This document shows positions 12,156 through 24,410 of a stretch of 64,000 nucleotides of DNA, one piece after another. The notes beneath the pieces are model-generated. The model saw only the letters and a program-made list of their open reading frames with translations, made no database searches and was not told where the DNA came from. The stretch lies in NCBI GenBank assembly GCA_963556145.1, contig OY744463.1, forward strand, positions 2,356,001 through 2,420,000, written 5' to 3'. This DNA comes from Hygrocybe punicea (taxonomy: Eukaryota; Basidiomycota; Agaricomycetes; Agaricales; Hygrophoraceae). Position numbers and translations under genes: made by a program. The first letter of the stretch is position 1. Every line of letters begins with the position of its first letter.

Positions 12156-13657
12156 CTATCCGCTTCCTAAAATAGCCAGTGCTGCTCGCAACTCCTTCTT
12201 CGCCTGTTTGCTATCCTCATAATCAAGCGCCGATATCGCAAACCGGGCATGTTTCTGCGCTTTGGTGATCACCGCCGGGGTGAGCTCCACATCCACATCC
12301 ACATCCACTGGTGTAGTAGGGAGAAGCGCGCGTGGTGATGCGCCTCCAAAATACAGAGGATCAGGCTGGGGCGGAGAGCCATGCAATGTTGTGGCTGAGA
12401 CCAATCCAGCTGGTGTAGAAGCATCAAATGGCGGGGTGAGAGGTGCTGTCGGCACTGACGGGCGACGCCAACGAGGTGGACTACTCCCTATGCTACTATC
12501 ATCGCGTATTGCATGTCCGTCCTTCCACACCGAAGGCTCCTTAGGAACCTCAGTCCCAGAAAACTCGGGTATTGGAAACGATGACTGTTGATAATGTAAC
12601 AACTCATTGGCCCCATCTATAATCGTCCCCACGTCAAGAAGCTCGTCGTTCCCCCATTTCGGGGCACGATCTCGGAGAGGGGACTCTTCCCATCCTTCTT
12701 GGTTGTTCCACTCTCGGTCCGTAGGTGGTGCAGTCCCGGGTGTCGCGATGGTACTCCAGCTCCCTGGCGTGACGTCGCTGTCAACCTGCCCGGGAATGCT
12801 GAGATGATTGCGCCGCGGGGGTGTGTGTGGCTCATCGGCATAACTGATGTCATCGAGTTGCAGGTGAGGATTGATACGTGAAGAGGTGTGTTGTGAGGGT
12901 GAAGGAGATACAAAGAGTGGGGGAGAGTGGGGCGGAGTAAGTATCGTTGCAGTTGGGATACTGGGAAGGTCCACGGCGACCTCTGAGCCGGCGGGCCCTG
13001 CAATTGGTTTGCGGCCTTCGCGGAAGGCTTTGGCGATATCAGCCGCTTTCCACTTTGCGTAGCGGATCTTTTCTTCGTTCTGTAAGCAAGTAAGTACGTG
13101 TGGCACAATAGCTGAAAGGACGTACAGTTTCAGAGATTTCAGCTGTTGGGAAAATCTTGAGGACTTCGAGGAAATTAGAAGCCGCCAGGAACTTTTTGGC
13201 CGTAGATCTATGGTAGACTGCTCAGTGTGTCAGTTCTTATACAGTAATAAACGCCCGCCAACCTGTTCGCCTCTCCCCTCCGATCCTCGTTATCCGCTGC
13301 TCCAAATACCTTGAGGGCAAAATTCTCAACATACGCTGCACTGGCGACCTCGACGTCCACGGCGTCATTTGGGCCAATGTCTGCTTTCAAGTGCTCCAGC
13401 AAGTCGAGGAGACCAAGAAGAAGATTCCGCGAACCCGTGTCCTTGACTTTCAGAGAGATTCCGATCTGGGCGGCGTAGTATGCGCCTGGAGCGCAGAATG
13501 CGGATCAGTGCGGAAGCAATGTCAGGGAAAGAGATTTACACCAGTATGCCACGACTGGTTCTTGAGATTTGAGCTCCTCGGCACGTTGGAGGAATGGAGA
13601 TATGGACTTGAGTTGCGGGGGCAACGGTGGCAGACCGAGCACGGTCGAGGACGACAT
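12156..13657 (-). CDS. VTA1: Vacuolar protein sorting-associated protein VTA1 (LIP5)
   Basis: Proposed exons: complement(join(12156..13079, 13126..13207, 13263..13485, 13540..13657)), 448 aa. VTA1 dimers activate the AAA-ATPase Vps4 and bind ESCRT-III at endosomes. The N-terminal tandem MIT-like helices are clear: LKSISPFLQRAEELKSQEPV, then VVAYWCAYYAAQIGISLKV. The helical segment TAKKFLAASNFLEVLKIFP also fits. The long middle is a Pro/Ser-rich linker. The C-terminal VTA helices, AQKHARFAISALDYEDSKQA and KKELRAALAIL, bind Vps4 in characterised homologues. Length and domain order match the family, with a somewhat longer linker. The start at 13657 gives the usual LPPLPPQLKSI opening. Confidence 0.93.
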
Positions 13658-13903
13658 GGTCGCGATGGAGTAGACAAGATGGATTTTATAGCCCGTCACG
13701 GTGGTACATGTACAGTAAAGAAATGCAGGCGCAGTCGAAGCTTACATAACCGTGGCTAGGAGAAAGAGTACGTCCTCATGGAGCTGGTTTTTTCACTTCA
13801 CATTCACCCTCTCGCACAGCCAACAATGGGTGGCTTGCATAATCACAAATAGTGGTTAAACATCTTTCAACCAACGACGACACGGCGGTACCAGGAATCA
13901 CCT

Positions 13904-16900
13904 TCACGACCCACCCACGGCCTTCGCCCTCTCTTCCAACTCCCGGATCTTCGCCTTTACGGAACTGACAGGTCCTTCTCCAGGCACACCATGCAGTTGC
14001 AGCTGGCTTGGCAACGAGTTGTTCATAATGATATGCTGTGACCGGGTATCAGGAATCCGAACCAAGGACGTTTGAATACTTGCAGTGGCAACTGCTGCGG
14101 CCGGGGGCTTGGGAAGAAGACGCGATCCTGTAGTCGGAACTACCCTTTCAATCCCTGAGGTGGAGTCACCGATTGCTTGAGAGGTCCCGTCTTGGTGTGA
14201 GACAACTGAGGAGACCTCTGGGATAAGTTGATCGGTTTGGCGATCCCGGATTCTCTCTCGGTCGTCCAACCACCGTGACTCGAGGCCAGATATAGCGGCA
14301 GGGGAATTATAGCCTGAATCGGAACATGAACCTGCTGTGTACGCCTTCACAATTGCATGTGGTTGGAGTGCAGATTCTCTAGCTTCCGATATAGACCTGT
14401 GACCTTCGATAGAACTTCTCGTTGCGTCGGAATTTACCCTTGGATTGAAAGTTTCCGTTCGGTCCCCAGAAACAGATTGCGAGTAAGTATCGCAACCAAT
14501 ATCAATCTGGTCGTCCACGTCCACGTCCCTGGACCACTGTTCACTGGTAGGCGCTTTCGGAACATTCTCAAAGTGATCTGGATTCTGGGCGACGAGAACT
14601 TCCTGTCTGCTGTCCGCGATTGCCTGCAGCTTCTCTTGGACGCGCAATGTAAATGAAGATGGACCGCGAGGCCGACCGGGCCTCTTCAATGCAGTTGCAT
14701 CACCTGGGGCTGGTGGTCTTGGCTGAATATCTGTAAAAGTGCTTTCAGTTCTAGATGTCTGTGCAGTATCCAGTTTGGATGCCACTGCGCTGCGGAAAGA
14801 ATGCGATTCCGCAATATCTGGTAAGTTGCCCGGTCCGACAGAAGAACAAAGATTTTCTTGTACAGAAGCAAAATATAAATCAGCAAACCGGGCTCTGTTC
14901 TCCTCGCATTCGCATCGAGTCCTCGCGGAGTTGATGGCGTAGTCGACCGCTTCATCCGAGTCGTCGTCTAGGTCGAGATCCCCCAGCTCAGCATTGACAA
15001 CTTGACCAGAAAAAGTAGCACCGTCGGTGTTGTGGATGTGCGGGTCAGCAGATTCAGAACCTTCATCAACCATGGGAGTTTCCTCAAGATCGCTACTATC
15101 TTCATACGAGCACGATGAAGTCTGATCAGATTCCGGGTCGTCATTGCTTTGATGCGCAAATAAACCCTCGATCACCGGCCGCGAACGATAACGCCCATGA
15201 GCGGGGATGTATTCGTTGCCATAGACAGTGTTGCGTGTCAGAGATTCTTCTGGTACAGATGATGGGACACTCGGTGGAGGGTCGACGGACAAAAAGTTTA
15301 TGATTCTGATTGGCAAGACAACTTGTACGTCCGAAGCCAACGAACCCGCGCTCAGGCTGACACGAATTGCATATTTGACCTCCAGGAGTCTGCCTCGAGT
15401 GATGGACAAGGCATCGGGCTAATGATAACAATCATTTCACATGCTTCATTTCGTTTATACAAGAAGACAACTTACGGGTAACAGAAGGAAATGAGAAAAA
15501 AGAAGCTTTTCGCCAGGATCAACCCCCGTCCACCAACCTTTCGCACTGACATGTCCTCTCGTACCATGACGTCCCATTTCAAGAGTAGACTCTGCGACCT
15601 GTTTCTGCGTGGTCGAAGTCTGGCAAGCATCGGGATCAGCTGAATACTCATGGTTTTGCGGCAGAACATCGAGATGAGGGTAAGGCCTAAAGATAATAGT
15701 CGTGCGAACGAGAGTGAGCGTCAAGCTCCTGACTATTTTCTTTGTATCATTCTTCACCGAGACCTGAACGTAGCACTGCTGGCCTGCGATCCAATATAAC
15801 CGATGAAGCGAGGCGGTAAGCCTGACTTTTCCACTACCGCCCATAAAAAGGGTCTTGGATATTGATGCTTGAAGAGGTTTGGTAGCGGGTGCGAGGATCA
15901 CAGACGGATTGAGTCGTGGCCATACTTCACAATTCCGGTAAAAATGAGCGATTGATCGTTTGTCTGCTTCGCGATCCTTGACTTTGATGGAACTATACAA
16001 CATTAGTCAGTCAACTTTCAACAGTGACCAAGCGTGTTCAGAAATACGTACGCCATAGCGATATATCGAACTTTGACTCCGGAATGGACATGTAAAACGC
16101 CTTTAGCATTGGACTCACCTTCCACAGGGAGCTCCATCGCGAAAGGTAGGATGTGCAACCCTTCTTTGGCCTCTGAAAATCCCTCTGCGTCAGGGTCCGC
16201 CACACAGAGCCGTGGTGAAGATGTAGTGATAGATGACAGTGGAGCCGCGCAATGATAGAACGCGTGGCGATCATCTGTGTTGGGTATACATTCGAAGCCA
16301 ACGACTCGCACCTTGCCCCCAGCCAAGAAAATGGCAGACTCATTCTTGGAACGTTTTCGGACGTGGATTTTGACATGGCCTTTGAGATATCCACCCTGGA
16401 CGCAAACATTGCTTTCAAGCACGATGTCCACCGCCACGCGAGCCCGAGTTTTCGCTTGCTCGAGAACGACAGATCCACGCCCAGTCACTCTATCTCCGGG
16501 AAGAGGCAGTATGGCGGCGCCAGATTTCAATCGAGCATTGGAGTTGCCGAGAAGAGAGCTGAGTTCAGCAGCATTTCTTCCAGGTGCAACGCCGACACTA
16601 AGGAGTGTCCCATGACGAGTGAGAGATATCTCGTCTCTCGCAAGACCGAGTGGTAGTTCAAAACGGTCAGATTTAGATCCACCACCAGGTGTGACGTGCT
16701 CCAAGACTATGCGTTGGCCCTCTCGGAAGCCAGAGCTGCTTCCGCAAACATCATCGAGCTCAACCGTAGCGTCGCCCACCTCAGCGAGGAGAAGACCCCG
16801 CATGGCAGTCATAGATCGCAAAGCAGGAACGTTGATGGATTTACTTGTGTCGCCAGACTTCGCCGACTCCTTGTAACATGAGAGACTTGAGGGAACCGGG

Positions 16901-16986
16901 AAAGGTGCAATCATCTTTGAGTTACGGGTTGAGCTATAGCACTCTAGATTGATGTTGATGCCTAAGCCCGCACGGTCTTCAGACAT
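13904..16986 (-). CDS. Arrestin-fold domain protein with long disordered C-terminus
   Basis: Three exons, complement(join(13904..15418, 15476..15992, 16052..16986)), 988 aa. The middle exon carries the arrestin C-domain-like segment, with VRLTASLHRLYWIAGQQCYV and then VSVKNDTKKIVRSLTLTLVR, closing at LEVKYAIRVSLSAG and VVLPIRIINFLSVDPP. The upstream half has beta-rich arrestin-N-like strands (RVAVDIVLESNVCVQGGYLK). The last 450 residues are acidic and Ser-rich, and end in a short helix (VKAKIRELEERAKAV). Fungal arrestins recruit Rsp5-type ubiquitin ligases through PPxY motifs; I see none here, so the adaptor role is uncertain. An in-frame ATG at 17073 would add 29 residues. Confidence 0.8.
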
Positions 16987-17294
16987 GGTCGAATTGGTGT
17001 ACTTCGTTGAGCAGTGTTGAGCAAGTTGTGTTACTGTCAGGGCTGACACTGGCGGATCGACCGTGACAGTCACAGCCGCTTTTCAAATATCAAATATTGT
17101 AGTTATTATATTAGTGTCCATTTATGAAGGGGGGATCGCCGTGTCTATAGCTATGTACTACTAGTAATAATGCATTTGGGCAGTGGAATTGCAGTGGGTT
17201 TACGAAGAGCCAAGATGTCGAACTGAAAGTGTCGGTGCAAAGTTGTCCAAGAAAGTCAAGATAGATATCGATACCCATGTCAACTTGAATTCTT
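16987..17294. other. Intergenic between arrestin-like start and GNAT gene stop
   Basis: About 308 bp holding the promoter of the arrestin-like gene and the 3' UTR of the acetyltransferase gene, both on the minus strand. Some of it (to 17073) may be coding if the upstream ATG is used. No other element seen. Confidence 0.5.
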
Positions 17295-18429
17295 TCACCA
17301 GTGACCAAGATCCACCATATCCCTATCAAAGCCAACCTCCAACCATGACTCAACGCCCGCCACCGGACCAGCACTCGGGTCGAGGCCAGTAAAACCAACG
17401 CGTCGATAGACTCCCTTGGCTCCGTGGTTGTTGTGGGCCACAAACAAGATGACGCTCTCTTTTGAGGCCAGGAGGCTGTAGGAGTGGTTCAAATTTAGTG
17501 TGAATAGTGTCCACACCAAAGGTAAATACGTACTGCTTGCAAACGCGCCTGACCAACCGTTCTGCACAACCAAGTCGTCGCCAGTTTGGATTTGAGTAAA
17601 CTTTGGAGATTGCGGCAACCGAACCGCTATCGCGAGTAACAGCCACAATAGACGCAATCTCGGGAGGCTGACCTGGTCGGTTAATCTGATGAATCCAAAG
17701 CTGTCCATTGTGCACAAGTACGGTAGCCTCTCTGATGGCTTCATCCTGTGTTAAAACAAAGGGCTCCTGCATAGAATGTCAATAGAAGGCAAGCATAACA
17801 CGCAGATAAAAACGTACTGATTTCTGAGCAAACCCGAAACACAATGCGGCAGCTTGAGGGATATCGTCTTCTACGGCTAGGCGAAGGTCATAAAGAAAGT
17901 CGGGATGCACGGTCAATGGTCGGTTGATCAATGACTGCGTCGTGATAAAAGTGAGCTTCGCCGCGTAGTAGGCGTTACTGTAGGCGGGCACCAGAGTGTT
18001 CTGTGACCAAAGATCGACGAAGATGTTTGTGATAAGATCCGGAGCGAAAACCGAAAAGACGCGCTGGACTGGAACAGCTCCAATGAGTGCTTCAACGAGG
18101 CGCTCGAGGCGAGGCCGTAGGAACTGGGCGTCGAGTTGTCCAGTGGGATGGGGGGAATAAATGAATATGGGATAGGCTGCTATTGGACCTTGTGTGCAAG
18201 ACAAAATAAGGTCGATCGACCGCTGGGGCTCGTTCTTTCGACATATAATCCACAGTTGACCTGGAATCGAAGGCTCCCCTGCTCGTTCTTTGGCGAGCGT
18301 CTTTAATGCATGCGCCGACATTATGTTGGCAGCACGAGCGTTCAATTCGAAGGCCTTCCAGACAGACTCGTCGAGTGAAGTGGCAGAAGTGTAGACGCGA
18401 ATGTAATATTCGTCATTGATGCCTGGCAT
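17295..18429 (-). CDS. GNAT-fold N-acetyltransferase-like protein
   Basis: Three exons, complement(join(17295..17475, 17534..17766, 17818..18429)), 341 aa. The C-terminal third shows a GNAT core. IASIVAVTRDSGSVAAISKV corresponds to the central strands. NWRRLGCAERLVRRVCKHLL corresponds to motif A, with a weakened R/Q-x-x-G-x-A pyrophosphate loop. SVILFVAHNNHGAKGVYRRV leading into GF corresponds to motif B. The N-terminal 200 residues resemble the less conserved half of fungal two-domain GNAT proteins, with many aromatic positions (AYPIFIYSPHPTGQLDAQFL). The substrate is unknown. The protein is predicted soluble, with no signal peptide. The second intron splices a codon for His in VCKHLLASKE, which keeps the motif continuous. 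Confidence 0.82.
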
Positions 18430-19395
18430 ATTGTGAATCAGGTAGCGGGGGGGTGGGGTTCTTGCTTTTCTTCATGACTCCAGCCGCTTTTATGCAATAT
18501 TGAAGCTGTAAGGCTGTAAGAATTTCGAGACATGTCATGGAATTTGCGAAGAGCCACCGGGGAAACAAAAAACACTGCTTACTGGGATACTGGAGATCCA
18601 AATATCACTAACGATCGTTCCGTTAGCAGTGGTTACACAAATCAGGACATGAGAATGTATTAAACATTCCAGAAAGGAGTCAGCACTGCAGCGGCAGGTC
18701 AAACCAACGATGGTTGTTGGCCAAGAAAACATGGACATGGAGCAATTATTGAACACACAGCCTCGTATGCAAGCTTCAGGAGGGTGACAGGTTTCGGACG
18801 CGTTTTTGTGTATGGTCGATATTCGGGCGCTAGCAGTATAAGCCAGTCCACGATTGGCACGCCGCGGTATCATGTGTGGGCCACCACAAAATTCGCAATG
18901 GAAAAACGATAGCCAGATGAACCAGATGAACCAGATGTTGGAGTTGTCCTGGTTAGTCCCATCGCTTCCCGGCGAGCTTGGGGCCACAGAATGAGTCACA
19001 CAGTCAGCCAAGTAGAGGAGCGTCAGGGTTGCAAGGCTATGGCTGTATGGCTCATGAGAGCTGTCTCTAGCGCTGTTTATGGTCAAAATTATACCGCAGT
19101 TCCTAAATTGGCCTCAAACGGCCGCTGCCATTAGCGCTCGGGCACCGGAACATCACACAGCACGACGCTGGTGCCAGTCTTACAATTGTTAATAAACGTC
19201 GCGAATAATGTTATTATAATAATATTCATGTTATTCCTGACTACGGGGAAGACTTTACGCCGCTGATATGAAGGAAGCCTCGTCAAGCAAAGGAGTGAAA
19301 TTGTAATCTGTAGTAGATTCTGTACAAATGGATTGAGCTTGGTTGACAAAAAAAAACACTTGATAAATTCGATGAGAACACGATTCATCTAAGAT
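18430..19395. other. Longest gene-poor gap (966 bp)
   Basis: It lies between the GNAT gene start and the amidase stop, both on the minus strand. It contains a minus-strand open frame of 183 codons (18535-19086) that starts at an ATG but has no recognisable domain, splice sites or family pattern, and an AT-rich part (19190-19240, 19340-19395). A 9-bp tandem repeat sits at 18913-18937. I cannot support a gene here. Confidence 0.5.
18913..18937 (+). repeat. 9-bp tandem repeat, unit CCAGATGAA, 2.8 copies
   Basis: Three adjacent copies of CCAGATG separated by AA. It lies in the gap between the GNAT and amidase genes. It is likely replication slippage. Confidence 0.8.
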
Positions 19396-21265
19396 TTATA
19401 GGGTGCTACGAGTTTGTGGTACCACCTTTTCTACCACGTCTAGAATTGCCAGCAGTCTCTCTTCATTGTGTCTCCTTCCCACCAACTGCAAACTGATAGG
19501 TGCGTTGTCGTATGTCACAGGATTCCATTGGGCATGAATCAACTTCTCGACATCGTTGCGAGTTGTCGTGAGTGGATGGTGCACTTGGTCGAGGGAGGAA
19601 AACCTTCCAACTGGGAAAACAACTGCTGGCAAGTCCAGCAAATTCCAATGCGACGTATAACTCCACCATGCAGTTGTCCCATGAGGAGGGGCCAAAGTTG
19701 GGGCCACTGGGCATAAAATGGCATCCACAGGTCGACCAGTATCGGTTTGCTTTTGCGTAGCGTTCCAGTGGACGAGGGCGCGGTGGCGGAGGGATTCCCG
19801 TTCTAGATTTAAGCGGAAAATTTCCGATGGTGTGTATGGTTCTTTTCTTTCCATTTGACTCAGGATCCATTCGGTCGCCGGAAGCGCTGGCTCTCCCGAT
19901 TCTTGCAATGTTTCGTAGTATTCAATTCCCCCATCCAAAAAGTATAGTTTTACCTGTGATTCGTTCAGGAAAGTTGTAGGCCCTGGTTATCGATATACTT
20001 ACGATTAGATCCCAACCGGCCTGATGATCAAGTGGTTGCCAGTCTATGACCTCGTGACCTGCATCGAGTAGCTGTTTCCTGTATCGTTGCAAAACGTCCG
20101 TGATTGGAGGGTGCGGTGCAACAACGCCGTCGTCAGCAAGAATTGCAATTGAAAGTCTCTGTGGTAGGCCTTCTCCTTTTGCTACTTCCGCTTTCCATGG
20201 CATTTCCAAAAGCGAAGGTTCCAAAAGCCACGGCTTCGCATCCAACATAACTTGGCAGAATAGTTGAAGGTCTTGGGCGGACTTGGCTAACGGTCCAAGG
20301 GAACCGACAATCGCATCCATTCCATCGTGCGAGCCCATGAGGCCCGCGTGTGGAAGGCGTGCCACTGACGGTTTGAGGCCGTACAGCCCACAATGCGCCG
20401 CAGGAATTCTCTACGGGTCTTCAGCAATGCCCGATTAGGTCTATTTTACAGGCCACTTACGATGCTCCCCCCTATATCGGTTCCTACGCCCATACAGGAA
20501 CCCCCGCTGGCAATCAATGCCCCTTCGCCACCACTACTTCCACCAGGAGTGAGTTTGGTGTTGAAAGGGTTCACAGTCACTCCGTAAATGTTGTTGCTGG
20601 TTTCCAGCGACTGGAACATGAAGGTCAGCTTCACTCGTAAAATATAAGCGGTACTTGCAAGTAATGTTTGAGGGTTTTGTGTTTTGACAAATAAAACGGC
20701 CCCAGCTTGACGCAGAATTTCAACTACAACAGCGTTGTTGTCGGCGTAACTATTATACGCCCAGCCTACAACCAAAAGGGTTAGGGGGCGCAGTCAGCGA
20801 CGAGATGGAAGATGGACCTATATAACCTGAAGCGGTGTCCAATCCTTTCACTTTGATGTGATCCTTGATGGAGACAGGCAACCCATGTAGAGGTCCGATG
20901 GTTTTTCCTGTTTCCTTCAAATGTTTGTCGAGTTCTCTCGCAACAATGAATCCGTCCTCAATGAAGATTTCGGACAGACAATTGGTGACATCCTGGGCGA
21001 CAACAGCGGCCTTTGCAAATGCTGTGAGCACCTCAACGCAAGTATAAATACTGTTGCGAATGCAATCCAAGAGCGCTGTGGCATCGCAATGCACGATGCC
21101 TCGCTCCCTTTCAGTAAGTTTTCGAAGCGGAAGCGATGAGACGTCCGAAAGCTCTTCTGATTCTTTTATTCGCCAGTGATCGTATTTGGCGAGTGAGTTT
21201 TCCCGATCCAATTCCTTCTTCATCGAAATGCATCGCCATGGAGTCACGGCGTCCTTGCCTAGCAT
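19396..21265 (-). CDS. Amidase signature family enzyme (acetamidase/FAAH type)
   Basis: Five exons, complement(join(19396..19953, 20003..20410, 20461..20610, 20659..20765, 20827..21265)), 553 aa. The Ser-cisSer-Lys triad is complete. The lysine is in LPVSIKDHIKVKG, the cis-serine in LTPGGSSGGEGALIASGG and the nucleophile in GVGTDIGGSIR. The block AAHCGLYGLKPSVARLPHAG follows, as in fungal acetamidases. Members hydrolyse small aliphatic or fatty acid amides; the substrate is not predictable. The N-terminus WRCISMKKELDRENSLAKYD matches the helical lead of the subfamily. No signal peptide is present, so the enzyme is cytosolic. Intron 2 needs a GC donor and is 48 nt without a stop, so retention would insert 16 residues next to the NNIYG strand. 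Confidence 0.92.
20611..20658 (-). other. GC-AG intron in the amidase gene (48 nt, frame-neutral)
   Basis: Donor CTT|GCAAGT, acceptor TTCCAG. Splicing gives NPQTLLSLETSNNIYG, the family pattern. Unspliced it stays open and adds 16 residues that do not fit the family. Confidence 0.75.
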
Positions 21266-21658
21266 TCGAATCCTGTGAACGGCGAGGAAGTTGAAGGCTG
21301 GCCAGCGTCCGCACTTCTCCAGTTTTGAACAAGTTCATCAAGTTTGAGCGTTCCGTGTTCCGTGCTAGTTCCGTACGCACAGCAATTACCCTGTATTGGT
21401 GACCTGGAGTTTATGGTGCTCGGCGTTATTCGGGTTGTGTGGCAATAGAACCTCAGTGAACAGCCTCAGTCAGGCGTGCATGCATAGCCGACGTGAACAT
21501 GACTCTTACATGAGGACATCCGATAACGTATAACCCTGTACCACGGTATACTGTATCGTTATCGCTTGGATATCATGAATGAATGAAGGAAGTGGGCAAC
21601 TTTAAGCTTGAAGTCCAAAGGCGGAAGACCGTGACTCAGTAAACAACACCACCAAGAA
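21266..21658. promoter_or_regulatory. Divergent promoter region, amidase (-) and POP3 (+)
   Basis: 393 bp between start codons. It should carry both promoters. I see no TATA box I would trust, and no repeat or RNA gene. Confidence 0.45.
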
Positions 21659-22742
21659 ATGTCCCACAAAGTTGCTCGCACCCACACTCATGTTTCCAAC
21701 CGGTCAAAAAAGGGGGAACTTGTAGAGCGGAAAGTAATCTTCAAAAGTGTTCTTGATAATCCCCTGCAGGTTCAATGGTGGTTCATTACTTCTTGGACGT
21801 GGTGTCATTCTAACTGAGATCGTTTTCCAGGCCCAGTGTCCAAATGAATATACAGAATTCATTTCTGGCTCTACTGATTTCCGTCGTGAGCGGCGTCTCG
21901 GAACATTTTAGTAGCCGTGACCACCACAATCGGCGAAGGAAAAGGGTCAGAGAGATTGAAACTGATGTTGATACTCATCGCCGAAGGAAGCGGACTAGGG
22001 AAGCTGGAAACAAAGAAGTGGCCGCAGAGATAGGCACTGAAAGTCTGACTGGTGATGTGGCTGACGTTGCAGTAGGATCCAACGACATTCCTATGATGGA
22101 GGAGACGCGAGGAGCCCCACCCATCTTGCCGCATCTCACAATTGGCATCAACCAAGTGACGAGGAGGCTTGAACGTCAGATCCGGAATTCCCGTCGTGTC
22201 GTGACTGTGTCGGAGAGTGGTACAATCGGCCTAACAGATTCCTCACCTCCCATCAGGTTCATATTCGTCTGCCGTGCCGATATCGATCCACCCCTACTTG
22301 TTGGACATTTGCCACACCTGGTGGCTGCTTGCAACTCCTGTGTACAGGTCCCTGGACCATTGTCAATCTTTATCAAGCTGGTCCCACTGCCTAAAGACGC
22401 CGAATTCAAGTTGGCAGAGGTCATTGGTTTACGAAGAGTGGCAGTTATAGCAATGGATGTGTGTCACCAATGAGAACTTTTGGTACTCATACAAGCTGAC
22501 TACTTTGTCTATCGCAGAGTGCTGCTCCTGGATTGTCCATCTTTGAACCTTTCCTTGACTTTGTCCCGACGCTCACCGCGGCGTGGTTGGTCCCTCAGGT
22601 CCCATCTCGCCGACTAATCCCCACGCACATCAAGCAAGTCAGAACGTCTGCTCCGGTAGACATGAAGGCAGCCAAAGAACGCAGGACAGCGGGAAAACGT
22701 GCTGCGAAACAGAGAAAGAAACCAAGTTGTAAAAAAAACTGA
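21659..22742 (+). CDS. POP3: RNase P/MRP protein subunit POP3
   Basis: Three exons, join(21659..21777, 21831..22458, 22518..22742), 323 aa. Pop3 binds the RNA of RNase P and RNase MRP, which process pre-tRNA and pre-rRNA in the nucleus. The conserved opening is ERKVIFKSVLDNPLQVQWP at residues 24-42. The L7Ae-like fold shows LLVGHLPHLVAACNS and LPKDAEFKLAEVIGLRRVAV, continuing into AMDSAAPGLSIFEPFLDFV. Two Arg/Lys-rich stretches, HHNRRRKRVREI near residue 70 and the C-terminal GKRAAKQRKKPSCKKN, suit RNA binding. Splice junctions fall in codons for W and before S and keep the family reading. The gene is tandem with the dCMP deaminase gene, 112 bp downstream. Confidence 0.88.
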
Positions 22743-22804
22743 CAGTGACATTCATTGGATCATATCAAAATTTTTGTAAAGTTGTTGAGTCGCGTCAATC
22801 AACA

Positions 22805-22812
22805 TCACGTGA
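22805..22812. promoter_or_regulatory. TCACGTGA palindrome upstream of the dCMP deaminase gene
   Basis: Perfect 8-bp palindrome 42 bp before the ATG at 22855, inside the 112-bp gap after POP3. It matches the high-affinity Cbf1-type bHLH site. Confidence 0.5.
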
Positions 22813-22854
22813 CTGTGACAAGCTTTCACTTTTGCGAAGAAAAGTTGCTGAAAA

Positions 22855-24400
22855 ATGTTCATCGCAATCGTGGGCACCAGGTTTTCTGGAAGATCCTCTG
22901 TTGAAAATTACCTTGTTGCTTCAAAAGGGTTCACCCCTGTTCGGGTTTTGGAAGTAGAAGGAGCTGTGGTGCGTTAATAACATAGAGAGGTATTCAGCTC
23001 TTTACAATACGTTTCACAGATTCATGCACATCCCAGACGTGATCCTCAGTGTACACTCGAGGAAGCAATGTCTTCGGAATCCAATTCCATTGCGGACGGG
23101 GACTCAATAGATGGTTTTCCAAAAGATACCACTGGGAGAATAGGCCGATTCTCGTTCTTGTCCATGGGGTCGCCTAATTTCCTATCTCAAGCATATTCAG
23201 ATTTTCAAAAGGACGGCCAGCAAACGCTTTGTTTTAATTCTCATTTGGATTTACTTGATCATGTTACCCGGAATTGGCGCTCCAACTTTGTAACCCTTGA
23301 CATCGACACAAAAGATCTTGTAGAAATATTTGTCAAACGACCATTTTTCATGCTTATTAGCGTGGATGCACCGTTGCTTGAGCGCTACCGGCGTTCGAAG
23401 AGGTGGGCGCATTTTTCCCTCCCTCAATATGACCTTTTCGTTAAAGTATTTTGAAGACACGGGGTCATCCCCCTCGATACTTTCGTTCAAGAACATGACA
23501 ATATTTTATACGGAACCTGTTCACATCCGGGCTCCCCCATAACTGGAAACAAACATTTGTCACTTCACTCCTTTCGCGACCTTGTGAACGTGCATGTCGT
23601 CAACTCATTTACTTCTATCCTCGCTCTACATAAGCACTTGGATACCTTGGATCTCCTAAACTCTGAACGGCTGAGACCTAGTTGGGACACTTACTTCATG
23701 GTATCTTCACTCTATTTATTTTTCCGTCTGCTGTTATGCTCATAATACCCAGGCTTTTGCTTCGTTAGTATCTCGTCGGTCGAATTGTATGAAGAGACGT
23801 GTCGGCGCCATCCTGGTTCGACAGAATAGAATAGTTGCCACTGGGTTCGTACTCACTTGTATCTCGACAACCGAGCTCATCTCGGCGGTAGCTACAATGG
23901 GACTCCTCGCGGACTGCCAAACTGCAACGAGGGGGGTTGTGCTCAATGCAACAAAGGCGGACCTCACGAATGTATTTGTTTGCACGCCGAAGAAAATGTA
24001 CTAATTGAGGTCGGGAGGGATCGAGTGGGAGATGGCGGCATCATGTATTGCAACACGTCGGTCCTACTGCCCACCTGTGTGCTTTGAGAGCTTAATACTT
24101 TGATATCTAGATGTCCGTGTCTGAAGTGTACAGTCAAGATTATTCAAACTGGTGTGCGAGAGGTAGTGTATAACCTGAGCTACAAAGTGTGAGCAGCGGA
24201 GTCATTATTGTCTTGGGCTAAGTTATTAACGATATCTCAGTGACGAAGCGTCTGCCGAACTCTTCAAGAAGGCAGGAGTAGAGCTTCGGAGATACAACCC
24301 AAAGACACCGCACGACCTTCCAGCAGATGATTCCATTCAACTTGAGGACCTCACGTTGTTAGATCCTGGCAACACATTCTCTGGTCAAATCTTCCCCTAA
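22855..24400 (+). CDS. DCD1: Deoxycytidylate (dCMP) deaminase
   Basis: Seven exons, join(22855..22953, 23020..23402, 23457..23700, 23753..23844, 23892..24056, 24111..24188, 24241..24400), 406 aa. It converts dCMP to dUMP for thymidylate synthesis. The zinc site is complete: His304 and Glu306 in CLHAEENVLIE, and Cys331 and Cys334 in NTCPCLKC. ASLVSRRSNCMKRRVGAIL and ATGYNGTPRGLPNCNEGGC are the family's nucleotide-binding blocks. The N-terminus MFIAIVGTRFSGRSSVENYL has the P-loop-like extension found in yeast Dcd1. The C-terminus after the zinc site (FKKAGVELRRYNP) is typical. The stop lies only 10 bp from the stop of the convergent TTI1 gene. All seven exons agree in phase. Confidence 0.94.
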
Positions 24401-24410
24401 TGTGCATGAA

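Noticed and set aside
18535..19086. 183-codon open frame on the minus strand
   Set aside because: No recognisable domain, no conserved pattern and no splice structure. Kept only as a note in the gap entry.
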